This document shows, one piece after another, positions 9,301 to 17,591 of a DNA stretch of 46,629 nucleotides. Below the pieces are notes generated by a model. That model saw nothing but the letters and a program-made list of their open reading frames with translations. It did not search any database and was not told where the DNA came from. The position numbers and the translations under genes were made by a program. The stretch is taken from positions 1 to 46,629 of the forward strand of contig JBAZPX010000007.1 in the NCBI GenBank assembly GCA_041645555.1. Direction: 5' to 3'. How positions within the stretch are numbered: the first letter of the stretch is position 1; the number at the start of each line of letters is the position of its first letter. Source of the stretch: JAQTRU01 sp041645555 (GTDB taxonomy: Bacteria > Patescibacteriota > Patescibacteriia > Patescibacteriales > JAQTRU01).

Positions 9301-11924
9301 TGCTCTGGTATCCGGTTGACAAAGTCAAAGGCGAGGGCGTTGAAGAGGGCGCCGGTTATAAAGGAAAATTCCCCCTGTATTATTGTACTGAACCTACGGC
9401 AGGGACAAGATTAAGGGTCAAGGTTGTGGCTGATGATAACGTTACGCTTTATATATCGGATCCTTCTACTTATATACCGGATGACGATAATTCTACCCTC
9501 GAGGATCATCGGGTCGCAAATGGTACAAAAAATGGTGATTTAGACGAACAAGTAACTGATACGATATATTCAGCCGGCAAACATGCAGTCGTTTTGTTTG
9601 GTTATAATGGCGCAAAGACCGGTTATGTGGCGGCCAGCATAGAAGCCGTTAATTCGGCTTATATGGAAAAGGTGGTTACTTCTATTGATGAAAAATATGG
9701 CTGGCGTTGCGCTATTGAACCTACCGATTATGAAAAAATTCGCGCGGATCGCAAGGGCATATTTACGCTTGAATATGAATATAATGATGAATTAGCCTGG
9801 GTAAAACCGTCTAAGATTTTGGATGCAAACAGCATTCCCGGCGCTGACGGTATTTGGCCCAGTGATCAATATTTACAAAGTACAAGGGTTTTTTGCCGGA
9901 CAATTATTGATATCGCGCCTGTTTGCAAAAAATTTGTCCAAACGGTTTCCGCGGCCGGCGATAATAAAGTTTATCAGACAAGGTTAAGCGGAGGAGAGAA
10001 TAATGTTCTCGTTAGCACTTTTATCGGCGTTCCCGGCTATACGGATAGCAAGGCGCAGTATAACAGCGATGCTCCGCCCTTTGGCACAATTGTTTATCCG
10101 AACCCGGCGGCTAATCCTTATGAATGGGATACAAGCGCTAATGAAGGCATCCAGCCGCTTTCTTACAGCCAGGATAAAACGTTATCAAGAATGGGGCAAT
10201 TGCATAACGATAATGATGGCAATGCAAATAATTATGAAGGTGAATTAAAAAGGCTTTTTGCCCAAAGCTATGGCGGTTATACATTAGTCCCGGAGCAAAC
10301 CTGTGTGGGCGGCGGGAAGTGCCAATTGAGCACGATCTTGGATGCTGTCTATACTTGCGGAGTAAATTCGGTAAATTATACCCAGGAATGTACTTCGCCG
10401 GCAGTATGCACGGGCGTTAATTGCTCGCTTAATGAAGAACTGAATCAGTATACCTGCAACGGGGCATTAAACGGAAATCCTTGTTGCGTTCCCGAAAGTC
10501 GGTGCACAGACGCCGGTAAATGCGAGAATGCCAATCCCCAAGAACGAGCTTCCTGCGACATAAGAGGTATTGATACGATGGCGAATTGCCGGCCAACCGG
10601 AGAATATAAATGCGATTCATCCACAAGTAATCTTCCTAGCGCCGGCGTAAGCTGCTGCTATGGCGGTGTTTGCAGTAATGTCTGCAAAGAGGGAGTGAAT
10701 GCGGGGAAAGCTTGCGAAAATTCTAATCCGGATTGCCCGATTATGACCTGCAGCAATGATAATGATATGACTTGCACTAGCCAGCAAGATCCGAATTGTA
10801 AGAAAGAGGAAAAGTGCATAGACGGGGATCATGATGAGGAAAGTTGTTGGGGTGATCCTACGCATTGCAATGGAGCTGATGGCACCTGTTCCAAGCGCAG
10901 ATGCGACGGCGGGGATCATAATAACGAAGTTTGCGACGATCCTAGTAATCCTGTTAATTGTAGCGAAGGCGGCGGTACCTGCCCTGCCGGCAGATGCAGT
11001 GGAGGAGCTAACCCCAACGGTCTTTGCTATGGCGATGGCGATTGCCCAAGCCACGATGGCGTCTGCACCGCGTCTTATTATTCTTGCGGTATTTCTACTA
11101 CTTACGGCGCTTGTGATACGCCCCAATGTGTCGGAGGGCCCAGAGACAGCGAAACTTGCGCTCTTGGCGGTAATAATCAGGGATGCGTAGACCCTAATTA
11201 TCCCAATGATATTTGCGTAAAGGTCCAAAGAATATATGGCGGGGGGAATGACGGCAAAAGGTGCTGCGGCCCTGATACCGGGAGCGGGACGTGTGAAAAA
11301 AAGGATAGGACCAGATATGTTTGCGTTAAAGGGTCAAATGCCGGTGAGATATGTTCAGAATCGGAAGTGGCCCTTGGCGAGACGGCCCAAGCGAATGCCG
11401 GCCGGTACATTCCTGATAGTACTTATTCTACTTGGAGTTGGAAACCGAGTGGAGTTAAGGGAGTTTGCGGGAAGACAATAGGCGGAGAGACTATAAATTG
11501 CACGCTTCCGGTTATAAAAAATATAAAAGTAAATGGCGTCCCTGATGCCGCAACTACTGAAACCACAATTATCAAAAACGGTTTTGCCAATTTAACCTTT
11601 AATACAGAGGTAAACCCGAACCAATTGCCGTTGGTTAGATATGAGATTGACTGGAAAGACGAAGGAAACACGGTTGTTTCCGGAGTGGAAATGAACCATC
11701 GACCGGATGAAACAAACGAAAAAACTCCCCATTCGGTTTATCATTTATACAGCTATTGGGATTTAAAGAATAAGCACGACGGGGGTATGGTTGCCGGTAT
11801 AGAATGCGGCGCAGATGGAGACACGGGTTATTGCACGGTTCAGCCGACTGTAAAAATAAAAGATAATTGGGATTTTTCTAAGAGTGAAACGTTTATCGGT
11901 ATGATAAAAGTAAAGGAGAAGTAG
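3315..11924 (+). CDS. Giant secreted cysteine-rich surface protein
   Basis: About 2,870 residues. An upstream TTG at 3294 is possible, but the ATG at 3315 gives a textbook signal peptide: a KKKINKYNKK basic stretch, a hydrophobic core, then VYA before QMA. After a helical N-terminal region of about 350 residues come at least nine copies of C-x5-[GD]-C-x2-aromatic or aliphatic (for example CNEDNEGCHEF, CRPADVGCELY, CSADAAGCDEF) between residues about 615 and 1520. Three jelly-roll domains resembling carbohydrate-binding modules lie near nucleotides 5340-5850, 6695-7110 and 8665-9140; each ends with a (V/F)D(D/N)I motif. Nucleotides 10300-11340 encode a second Cys-rich block with CxGGxN...C...DCP repeats, followed by an Ig-like C-terminus. 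Function is unknown; a surface adhesin or attachment fibre is inferred. It sits in a type IV-like secretion block, and a DsbA-like protein is encoded nearby. Confidence 0.85.
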   Translation: MIFRKKKINKYNKKSPLFIIGFFIFLLLFTSFSFKIEPVYAQMAVVAPATDTLIQTQTTLQQQAAAKADAEKRAAQAKWDAMSRWEKLWAKTKELTIKSGSGILQDSITSTLNKLAYDAANRLATGNKGQGSLFIKENWNKYLSNMEDRAKGEFIEQIGQKNGFVKFDLCEPKLDVKLKIGLGMVEMNRPHEPACTWSKMKNNWKNEYERLAAMNQPDFLKIFQESFDPKGNDLGAALTLQTGMITKAKTTLNEEGLKLEAKGGWLDPTDIAGNLKSVPEWTKNALNMTSNNLYSNIGRFTGNALIDASKIFINQLAISAFNAKMLKLGEKAGPTSSPYDYDKLADFEASPTSGANDSLRQLLEPKFNTRADYDILAELSTCPDPNKAGPTNCVIDEGFRQAIEERKTVGEAISLGYLKDWPFGFRSSGSGAMEPVYNQGYPYRSMLILRKYRIIPVGWELAAEYINSDQEKLGNATLAKMIACFDPSDSYIGYSEDWCRGLVDPNWVLKAPQNFCAKEGYGPEIISDEIVDGSGGSKERSIARNDNYCADEQSCIKERSDGSCEAYGYCVEERRSWNFEAESCEPKYNTCQTFRGSGGKTVSYLENTLDYSGCSLDNAGCKGYAISFTGYASSTNSVDWIGSNSIYFNEKIEACNEDNEGCHEFIRTKSGLGTNLVVDSGFEGDEGEEEFTTVGANKFNNWPLWIFDDAGSQKMIAKIVGDAPDGDGKVLYIKVENGKGGLYSYDDSSTFWSDKSVMPKGFIMEPGTAYTLSADIYLMAGDYIKMAIGNNDTRSEQTTLTDKNVWKRIAVTVNNDSGLAANEFYIYGYGTGVEFYVDNIQFEIGPKATAYKEYGAANVIYEKLAPAYLNCDKAKPPARCNKLASSCRPADVGCELYTSVSDGFSIPAKTTTNDYCPEECDGFDTYIQAETNFASSSAEYFIPKRAETCSADAAGCDEFTNLDEVAKGGEGQEYYTYLRQCIKPDTTCAEFYTWEGSDESGYQLKVFNLQKNGNEPKVTLADSSECSEIIYNLPATNPGYNPDCRQFYNKEGGISYHLYTRTISCSDNCHSYRRTAIDESKENCEAHGGEWDEISCTYMAIPGEGKACGANQSGCREYSGNRGSNMRIILDNDFSGNKQGWTGAAVDIVSESLTRSGQSLKISNSPYMASTTVGVSVQKGRSYVLSFIAKNSGADAKFNSIKLTSGGNKEEFITAASPAAALTSEWKLYKFNLTKLDHNVDTSESLVITANGGFFIDDIRLTEITDRYYLIKDSWKTPAVCNQDINKNPFPLYMLGCSQYKDRARNIHYLHNFSGLCQESAVGCELMIDTNNSTNAATSTSETNPAVITGGDNFAYVVYDAAKKCNKADKGCSRFGSPYKYGEETVYGDIYLKNDPEKYADILCDKEGEGCQAYGNSIFKDPGDMICEWRQIAESGETGWGWYKKKVKRCNGAGKVCLSDKNCDAKKNETCVLEGSDTPCLTSDKKTFGYGGEGQTVYQPETDWAGTCPAAQADCSEYIDPISKPASGVSYEDGAELSLEPSTLYILKGIGTGTNKLNCSASTLYKLGEDNTLAAPVKLINILVASSTIFFNDSSGRNNCTSVGTIELKKAMIEYRLKQEIDKKTCNGLVDFEQGCILLNERAQNGGSGLTKLNFDADLTVNDKTGVPPQSSPSKENNDANTLTKVTPNRICAEWLACRSYIKDKDNNNVCFDIGLCNGFDDNGNCGNFISSAVKKEQIFKAGDDPNTISNLTGYSKFGYEFGKLGNNYYPLGEMEQVGDIISLSNGGFEMAGGNGYPVGWSNTPGGGAWDDSKFKVITDANEAKAALGASSPPEGKNILKMSPGTSIDSEDINFELPKEYVVSAYVNTMSLIGGEVGIRLTTPPAVTPADTVDLLTVGAGNKGYVTKKFSPDTANWKITVFSDATASGLAYFDDIKIKPALEIKQNTYSSQSCRLYPKENSLSCGYIDDSGVTQKGLTGYCLEYDRPPGSTDSCLLWYPVDKVKGEGVEEGAGYKGKFPLYYCTEPTAGTRLRVKVVADDNVTLYISDPSTYIPDDDNSTLEDHRVANGTKNGDLDEQVTDTIYSAGKHAVVLFGYNGAKTGYVAASIEAVNSAYMEKVVTSIDEKYGWRCAIEPTDYEKIRADRKGIFTLEYEYNDELAWVKPSKILDANSIPGADGIWPSDQYLQSTRVFCRTIIDIAPVCKKFVQTVSAAGDNKVYQTRLSGGENNVLVSTFIGVPGYTDSKAQYNSDAPPFGTIVYPNPAANPYEWDTSANEGIQPLSYSQDKTLSRMGQLHNDNDGNANNYEGELKRLFAQSYGGYTLVPEQTCVGGGKCQLSTILDAVYTCGVNSVNYTQECTSPAVCTGVNCSLNEELNQYTCNGALNGNPCCVPESRCTDAGKCENANPQERASCDIRGIDTMANCRPTGEYKCDSSTSNLPSAGVSCCYGGVCSNVCKEGVNAGKACENSNPDCPIMTCSNDNDMTCTSQQDPNCKKEEKCIDGDHDEESCWGDPTHCNGADGTCSKRRCDGGDHNNEVCDDPSNPVNCSEGGGTCPAGRCSGGANPNGLCYGDGDCPSHDGVCTASYYSCGISTTYGACDTPQCVGGPRDSETCALGGNNQGCVDPNYPNDICVKVQRIYGGGNDGKRCCGPDTGSGTCEKKDRTRYVCVKGSNAGEICSESEVALGETAQANAGRYIPDSTYSTWSWKPSGVKGVCGKTIGGETINCTLPVIKNIKVNGVPDAATTETTIIKNGFANLTFNTEVNPNQLPLVRYEIDWKDEGNTVVSGVEMNHRPDETNEKTPHSVYHLYSYWDLKNKHDGGMVAGIECGADGDTGYCTVQPTVKIKDNWDFSKSETFIGMIKVKEK

Positions 11925-12448
11925 GACCACTGAAAAACACTGAAACCACGTGAATATCACTGAATAATTTATGGATTATGTTGATAATAGATATTACAAA
12001 TCAGATATCACCGCAAAAGTAATTCAATGTGCTTATAAAGTACATAATTTTTTAGGTACTGGATTCCAGGAGGTTATTTACCAAAGGGCGCTGGCGATTG
12101 AATTCGGTGAGTTAGGATTGAATTTTGAAAGAGAAAAAGAAATGCTGATATTTTATAAAGAATTAGAAATCGGCGAAAGAAGGGTAGATTTTTTGGTAGA
12201 CGGCGATATTATGGTTGAACTGAAAGCTTTGACAAAATTAGAAGATGTTCATATAGCTCAATTAATGAATTATATTGAAGCTTATAAAGTGAGAATCGGT
12301 TTGCTTATGAATTTTGGAGCCAAGAAATTAGAAGTAAAAAGGTTTATTAAATAGTATCGCTGAAAGTCTGGACCACTGAAACCACGTGAATTTTTCTGAA
12401 TTTTATTTTTCATGTGTAATCAGTGTATTCATGTGCGGATTCAGTGGT
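11925..12448. repeat. Repeat words flanking the first GxxExxY gene
   Basis: Before the ORF (11925-11970) there are tandem words CCACTGAAA, CACTGAAACCACGTGAAT and CACTGAAT. After it, ACCACTGAAACCACGTGAAT (12372-12391) pairs with ATTCATGTGCGGATTCAGTGGT (arm at 12427-12448) to form a hairpin. The giant gene's stop codon directly abuts the left words, and the next gene starts 11 bases after the right arm. Confidence 0.75.
11971..12354 (+). CDS. GxxExxY family protein (PD-(D/E)XK nuclease-like)
   Basis: This 127-residue protein carries the family signature GFQEVIY (G-x-x-E-x-x-Y) near residue 30 and then RVDFLVDGDIMVELK, whose Asp and E-L-K match the PD-(D/E)XK nuclease core. Members of this family are known from intervening sequences in 23S rRNA genes and as scattered solo ORFs; their activity is not established. 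Here the gene interrupts the secretion operon between the giant protein and the acidic repeat protein and is bracketed by CACTGAAACCACGTGAAT-type repeats. That arrangement suggests a mobile cassette and not a working part of the secretion system. Confidence 0.85.
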   Translation: MDYVDNRYYKSDITAKVIQCAYKVHNFLGTGFQEVIYQRALAIEFGELGLNFEREKEMLIFYKELEIGERRVDFLVDGDIMVELKALTKLEDVHIAQLMNYIEAYKVRIGLLMNFGAKKLEVKRFIK

Positions 12449-12458
12449 GCTGACAACT

Positions 12459-13796
12459 ATGGCACAAACAGGCACAATTGATGATTTATTAGAGTTGAAG
12501 CCGGAAGAGGAAGCTCGGGCTGCCAAGGAGTTGGGGCAAGACAAAAGAATAAAGAAAATAGAGATAAAGAAAAAAATAACAATAGAAGTAGAAGAGAAAT
12601 CCGGAGGAAATGGTAAAGAAAAAGGCAAACCCAAAGGAGCGGAGAAACCCGAAGGTGGAAAAAAAGATGCCCCTGGAGAAAACAGCAATGCCGGGACGCA
12701 AAATTTTGCATCCGACGATAAAGGAGAAAATAGACCCGGAGGAGGTAAGCCCGAGAAAGAAGGAGAAGGTGGAGGAGAGAACCAACCCGAAGGAGAAGAC
12801 AAGCCTGAGGAAAAGGGTGAGGGAGAGGGGAAGCCTGAAAATAAATCTGGGGAGGAAGGCGGAGGAGAGAACAAATCCGGAGAAGAAGATAAACCCGAGG
12901 AAAAGGGTGAGGGAGGAGATAAGCCTGGAGATAAAGGCGAAGATAAACCAGGGCAGGCAGGAGAAGGCGGAGGAGAGAATAAGCCCGAAGGAGAAAATGA
13001 ACCAGGAAAAGAAGGTGAAGAAAAAGAGAAACCTGGAGGAGAAGACAATCCTGGAGATAAAGGTGAAGATAAACCCGGTGAGGAAGAGGGAGGTGAAAAA
13101 GGAGAGAAGCCAAAGGGTGAAGGAGAAAGGACCGGGAAGGAAGGCGAAGGAGCGAGAAGGCAGCCGGGGAACGTAGGTGGTAGTGTAGATCCCCAATTAT
13201 TATCTAGTCAATTAAGAGCAGAAAAAAACAAAGATAGGAAAGGAAAAGGGAAAGAAGGAGAGGAAGCCGGGAAAAACCCGGAGGATGAAGAAGGAAAAGA
13301 GGGCGGAGGTTTAGCGGGCAGGATAAGGCAGTTAAAAGAAAAAGCGAAGAAGAAGAAAAAGAGCGCGCAGGAAAAAATAAAGAAGAAAGTAATGGCTCCG
13401 ATTAAGCAGGGGACGAATCAGTTGCTGAAAGCCGCCTGGACAAACCTTATTGATAGTTTTGGTTTGACTTTGATATATATAAACATGCATGTTTTTTTAA
13501 GGTGGGTGTTCCCTGATCTTTTTTGCAAATTAGGGGAGGAATGGATGCCGAAGATTGTTGCCGGCGAAAGCAGCGCCAAAAATGTGGGGGGCACGGCTTT
13601 CGGCCTGGTTGAGGTGGCAGGATTATTAATTTTAGATTTAATCGCTTTAATTATTATCGGCGGAGCTTTAGCTATATTGGTCACGATTGTTGATTTTATG
13701 GAAAAGGGTTTCTGGGGGAAAGTTGGGGCGGCTGTAAGCGGAATAATGACTTTGGGCTGGGGGATAGTAGAGGCTATATTTAAGTTATTTATTTAA
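12459..13796 (+). CDS. Acidic repeat protein with C-terminal membrane anchor
   Basis: The frame opens with a GTG at 12423, but the ATG at 12459 is the better start because the upstream part lies in the hairpin repeat. Residues about 48-234 are an imperfect repeat of Gly, Glu, Lys and Pro (words such as GEDKPGEE and GGENKPEG), certainly disordered. A very basic segment follows (KEKAKKKKKSAQEKIKKK), then three hydrophobic segments (about 328-347, 385-414 and 415-444). It ends 10 bases before the TrbL-like gene, so the two are probably translated together. The antisense frames over the repeat are low-complexity shadows. Function unknown; a tethered, extended spacer in the envelope machine is a guess. 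Confidence 0.75.
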   Translation: MAQTGTIDDLLELKPEEEARAAKELGQDKRIKKIEIKKKITIEVEEKSGGNGKEKGKPKGAEKPEGGKKDAPGENSNAGTQNFASDDKGENRPGGGKPEKEGEGGGENQPEGEDKPEEKGEGEGKPENKSGEEGGGENKSGEEDKPEEKGEGGDKPGDKGEDKPGQAGEGGGENKPEGENEPGKEGEEKEKPGGEDNPGDKGEDKPGEEEGGEKGEKPKGEGERTGKEGEGARRQPGNVGGSVDPQLLSSQLRAEKNKDRKGKGKEGEEAGKNPEDEEGKEGGGLAGRIRQLKEKAKKKKKSAQEKIKKKVMAPIKQGTNQLLKAAWTNLIDSFGLTLIYINMHVFLRWVFPDLFCKLGEEWMPKIVAGESSAKNVGGTAFGLVEVAGLLILDLIALIIIGGALAILVTIVDFMEKGFWGKVGAAVSGIMTLGWGIVEAIFKLFI

Positions 13797-13806
13797 AAAT
13801 TTATAG

Positions 13807-16476
13807 ATGAGAGAATTTTTAAGTAAAATTAAAAAGAGCAAAACGGCTATTTTTTGCATAGCTACCTTTTGTATTTTCTCTTTTTTAATCGGGAATTTTT
13901 CTTTTGCTGAAACCAATCCCGCCGCGGCGGCCGGGGGAGCGGTTTTGGATGGGGTGGGGTTGGCAGTGGCGACCCTGCTTAGCTGGATCGCTTGGGCTTT
14001 TACTATTGTGTTTGGGCTCTTATTAACTTTACTCGTACAGATTCTTGTTAATGTCGCCCAATTTAGCAATATTATTAATGTGGCAGCGGTAGAGAAGGGC
14101 TGGATTATTGTAAGGGATTTGTGCAATATGTCTTTTATCCTGATTTTGCTTATTATCGCTTTTGCCACGATTTTAAGGCAGGAAAATTACAGCGCCAAAA
14201 AAATATTGCCGAAGTTATTGTTAATGGCGGTTTTGATAAATTTTTCTAAAACTATTTTCGGGCTTTTAATAGATTTTTCCCAGGTTGTTATGCTTACTTT
14301 CGTTAACGGTTTTGCTCAAAACGGCCCCGGCAACTTTATAGCTATGTTTCAGACGGATAAGATTATGACAATGTGGGGAGGGAAAGGAGATGTTAGTTCC
14401 TGGTCAATAGTAGTGGCAATAATAACCGGCGTTATAGCTTTAATTATAACCAATATAGTAGTCTTGGTAATGCTGGCGATTTTGGTTATGAGAATAATTA
14501 TGCTTTGGGTGTATACGATTCTTTCTCCCCTTGTTTTTCTGGGCTTTGCCTTTCCCCCGGTCCAGAACTATACAAAAGAAATTTGGGAAGATTTTAATAA
14601 GCAATTGGTGGTTGGCCCGGTTTTAGCTTTTTTCCTTTGGTTGGCGCTGGCAACGGCGAGCGACTCGTCAAATAAGTTGGGGTCAGGGGCGATGATTAGC
14701 GGAGCGGGAGGGACGGCGGTTGGAGGAGAGCAAGTATGCGCCGGCATAAGCAAATTATTCTGCGAGGGGGAATTTCAGACTTTTATAATTACTATCGGCC
14801 TCTTGATGGGCGGGCTGATGGTAGCGCAGAAAGCCGGCGGAGCGGCTGGGAGTATAGCCGGCAAAGGAATGAGTTTGGCGCAGTCAACTTTAAAGGCGGG
14901 CGGAATAATGGCCGCTTCTCCTTTGCTTGGAGCTAAAGCTTTGGCCGGTTTCACCGTTGACAAAATACACCAAGGAACCGGCGTTGATTTAAATTTGCCA
15001 AGGGCTTGGAAAGTTTTGCAAGAGAGGAGAGCGGATATTAAAAAACAGAGATACGCTTTGGGCCAGCAAAAGGCCGGGCAGGTTATGGCGGGAGGAAACA
15101 GCTTGCATGGGGCGTTAGCTATGACCGGTTCGCCCGGAGACGCCTGGGACCAAATTACTACCCTGAAAGGGATAAGGCAGAGGATAATGGGCGGAAAGTA
15201 TATGGAGGGGAAAAGAGGAGAATATCAAACAAAAATAGAAGCACCGGGGAAAGAATTAAAAACCCTAGAGGAAGAGAGAGCGGGTGTGTTATCTTCGGCA
15301 GAATTTGAGGGGCAAAAAACATCGAGAGAAGTCAAGATAGAAGAAGCAGAGAATCAAATTATAAGCAAAACAGCTGAAGCAAAAACAGCACAGGATGCAG
15401 GAGATTTTACAAAGGCAAGAACCCTGAATAACGAAATAGACGGATTAAAGAAAGAACAAGAAGAAAAACGAGCGGAGATTGCAGATTTGGGGGGAAAGGT
15501 TGTTAGCGACGACAAAATTACTTCTCTGAATAGCCAAATAGCAAAAAAGACAGGGGAGGTAGAAGCAGCCAAGAAGGAATACCAGCCCAAGATTGATAAA
15601 AACATTCCGATGTATAATTTTGAAGCCAAGGGCGCCGAAGCCAAAGCCGTGGGGGAAGAAGCGTCCAAGATAAAAGATATTGACGACGCCTCGGAATTAG
15701 TAAGGATGTTAGAAGGAGCGATCGCGGCCAAGGAGAAATCAAGAATTAAGGCGATATCTAGGAAATTGACGGCCGATGCCAATGATAATGAAATTTTTGA
15801 GAAGCTCACTCCGACGGCCGGGAGCGGTTATGAAGGAATGCAGCAGTTTATACGCGCTATATCCGGAACTTTAAATGAAAAAGATTTGGCAGCAAACCCT
15901 AGTTTAAAAAATTTAAATGCTGGTTTTGACCCGCAGGAAGCAATGTCCTTAGGCGCTCAAATGGCGGAAATGAATAAAAAAACCAATCATTGGGAAGCGA
16001 CCGCGGCTTATGAAATGAAAGACGGCCAATGGGAAGAAACTGATGCCGAAAGTCATGCTAAAATAGCTTCTACCGAGTTCGGAAAGAACGGGCCCAGGGC
16101 TAATGCTAAAAATTTCAATAGATTAGCCATGGGAAAACATATTGTTGACCCGGCGACAGGCGAAAAGAGTTATGAATTAGCAGACGTTGGCTTAATTGCT
16201 TTGCAGTCATGGGATAATCCAACCAGTATAGACAGGATGCTTGAAGATATGACAGAAAGCAATGCTAAATTTCTTGTGCCCTTTTTAAAAAAACTTGAGG
16301 ATGAAAAATTTTTTAAGACTAGAGGGCCTAAAGAAATGATCCTTTCGGATGGGTCAAAAGGATATCCTAATCTTGCTGATATGATAAGACTTAAAGCTAA
16401 TGAGGCAAAAGTGGACTTTAGCGAACAATTTGAAAACGTAACAAGAGTAAGGGAAAAAGTAAACAAAAAAGTCTAA
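13807..16476 (+). CDS. TrbL/VirB6-like polytopic membrane protein of a type IV-like secretion system
   Basis: The 889-residue protein starts with a signal-like segment (ending FSFAETNPAAA) and has about six to eight membrane helices within residues 45-345. The pattern, with a long helix after the signal and a Gly/Ala-rich stretch (AGGAAGSIAGKG) after the last helices, resembles TrbL/VirB6 channel proteins. The rest (about 345-889) is soluble, with a long coiled coil around 470-610. It follows the acidic repeat protein by 10 bases and precedes another unknown by 28 bases. VirB4 and PrgI relatives are encoded at 26.5-29.6 kb. Role as the inner-membrane channel is inferred from family resemblance and context. 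Confidence 0.7.
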   Translation: MREFLSKIKKSKTAIFCIATFCIFSFLIGNFSFAETNPAAAAGGAVLDGVGLAVATLLSWIAWAFTIVFGLLLTLLVQILVNVAQFSNIINVAAVEKGWIIVRDLCNMSFILILLIIAFATILRQENYSAKKILPKLLLMAVLINFSKTIFGLLIDFSQVVMLTFVNGFAQNGPGNFIAMFQTDKIMTMWGGKGDVSSWSIVVAIITGVIALIITNIVVLVMLAILVMRIIMLWVYTILSPLVFLGFAFPPVQNYTKEIWEDFNKQLVVGPVLAFFLWLALATASDSSNKLGSGAMISGAGGTAVGGEQVCAGISKLFCEGEFQTFIITIGLLMGGLMVAQKAGGAAGSIAGKGMSLAQSTLKAGGIMAASPLLGAKALAGFTVDKIHQGTGVDLNLPRAWKVLQERRADIKKQRYALGQQKAGQVMAGGNSLHGALAMTGSPGDAWDQITTLKGIRQRIMGGKYMEGKRGEYQTKIEAPGKELKTLEEERAGVLSSAEFEGQKTSREVKIEEAENQIISKTAEAKTAQDAGDFTKARTLNNEIDGLKKEQEEKRAEIADLGGKVVSDDKITSLNSQIAKKTGEVEAAKKEYQPKIDKNIPMYNFEAKGAEAKAVGEEASKIKDIDDASELVRMLEGAIAAKEKSRIKAISRKLTADANDNEIFEKLTPTAGSGYEGMQQFIRAISGTLNEKDLAANPSLKNLNAGFDPQEAMSLGAQMAEMNKKTNHWEATAAYEMKDGQWEETDAESHAKIASTEFGKNGPRANAKNFNRLAMGKHIVDPATGEKSYELADVGLIALQSWDNPTSIDRMLEDMTESNAKFLVPFLKKLEDEKFFKTRGPKEMILSDGSKGYPNLADMIRLKANEAKVDFSEQFENVTRVREKVNKKV

Positions 16477-16504
16477 TTTTTAGAGTTTATCTCGGGTAAT
16501 ATTT

Positions 16505-17419
16505 ATGGAAATTTCCAATAATACAACTAAAAACCAAACGATAAAAAATATTGGCATCGCTAATAGATTGTTTGATGATGATTATTTAGAATCTTTAAAA
16601 AAAGTTTTTGATATAATTGTTAGGAATAATGACGTTAAACATGCGCAGATATTGCTGAAAGTGCTGGTAGCAGCCATGGCCGTTAGAAAAAGCGAGTTGG
16701 AAGCGAATAAGGAAATTAATGATTTTTATAAAAAAATTGTTATTAAATTGAAATTTATCGCTTTGCCGTTGCTGGATGACGAAGATATCATAGACTTGGT
16801 AAAAAATTATTTCGTTTGGCAATTCCGCCTGCCCGATTATGATATTATGGAAAAATTATCAACCAAGCTCTTAAATATATTGGCTTTGGAAGACCGGGAT
16901 AAACTTAAGGCCGGTTTAAAAAGGGAAATCCTTAATAATAGGGAAATGATTACCAGCCGGGCGGAAATTAGAACCGTCGCCGGCTGGCTTAAGAATTATA
17001 TTTCAAAATTAGGCTTGGGCATAGCCGATAATTTAAAGAGAACCCAATATTTGGTTGATTTAACTAAGATAAAAGGCCTTGATGAACATTATATTAAACG
17101 GCTTAAAACCCTGTTTAATTTTTATGAATCCCTAAAATTTTCCTCCTTAACGCCTTTAGGGTTTGACGAGGAAACCCCTATTGTTATAGATGAAAAGCTT
17201 TATATATTCAGGCGCGGAGAGTTAGAACCGGTTGGCGAGGTAAAAATAAGGCAGACTACGGCCAGCGCGCCGGCTGCGAATAAAAATGAAGTTCAAGAAT
17301 CAGAAGCGCTAAGACAAATGGTTTCCCAATATCCGGTCGGAAGCCTGGAGAGAAAGGCGGTGGAGGAAGAAATCGCTAAATTGAAAACTGGAGGCGGGAG
17401 TAAAAAGATTGGGAGGTAG
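16505..17419 (+). CDS. Uncharacterised mostly helical protein of the secretion block
   Basis: This 304-residue protein has no signal peptide or membrane helix. It is predicted to be mostly alpha-helical up to residue about 215, then has a short strand-rich part (PIVIDEKLYIFRRGELEPVGEV) and an Ala-rich tail. I do not recognise a family. It lies 28 bases after the TrbL-like gene and ends the first secretion block, so it is probably a cytoplasmic partner of that system. A large hairpin begins 24 bases after the stop. Confidence 0.65.
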   Translation: MEISNNTTKNQTIKNIGIANRLFDDDYLESLKKVFDIIVRNNDVKHAQILLKVLVAAMAVRKSELEANKEINDFYKKIVIKLKFIALPLLDDEDIIDLVKNYFVWQFRLPDYDIMEKLSTKLLNILALEDRDKLKAGLKREILNNREMITSRAEIRTVAGWLKNYISKLGLGIADNLKRTQYLVDLTKIKGLDEHYIKRLKTLFNFYESLKFSSLTPLGFDEETPIVIDEKLYIFRRGELEPVGEVKIRQTTASAPAANKNEVQESEALRQMVSQYPVGSLERKAVEEEIAKLKTGGGSKKIGR

Positions 17420-17443
17420 GGCGAGGACTTGCTGTATGGGTAG

Positions 17444-17530
17444 TGCATTAGGGCTTGGGTACTTAGGGATTAGGCGGTTAGGATTGAAAGCTCCCATGCC
17501 CCATGCCCCATGCCCCAAGTACCTAATGCA
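17444..17530. repeat. Hairpin upstream of the four-helix-bundle gene
   Basis: TGCATTAGGGCTTGGGTACTT pairs (with small bulges) with CCCCAAGTACCTAATGCA at 17513-17530; only a few bases of each arm differ. The loop contains tandem CCCATGCCCCATG words. TGATAAAAT follows at 17533, a possible extended -10 element. Confidence 0.7.
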
Positions 17531-17591
17531 TATGATAAAATCATAGAACGTGATAAAAGAAAATAGATAATTCAAATAAAAAAAACGAGAT

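Noticed and set aside
10617..11228. 203-residue minus-strand frame opposite the giant gene
   Set aside because: It lies wholly inside the Cys-rich coding region and is an Ala/Ile-rich antisense shadow without start signals.
12410..13196. Three long minus-strand frames (Ser/Pro-, Leu- and Phe-rich) and a plus-strand Lys/Glu frame over the acidic repeat gene
   Set aside because: They are low-complexity shadows of the repeat DNA. None has start signals or recognisable domains, and the plus-strand 12459 frame continues into believable membrane helices.
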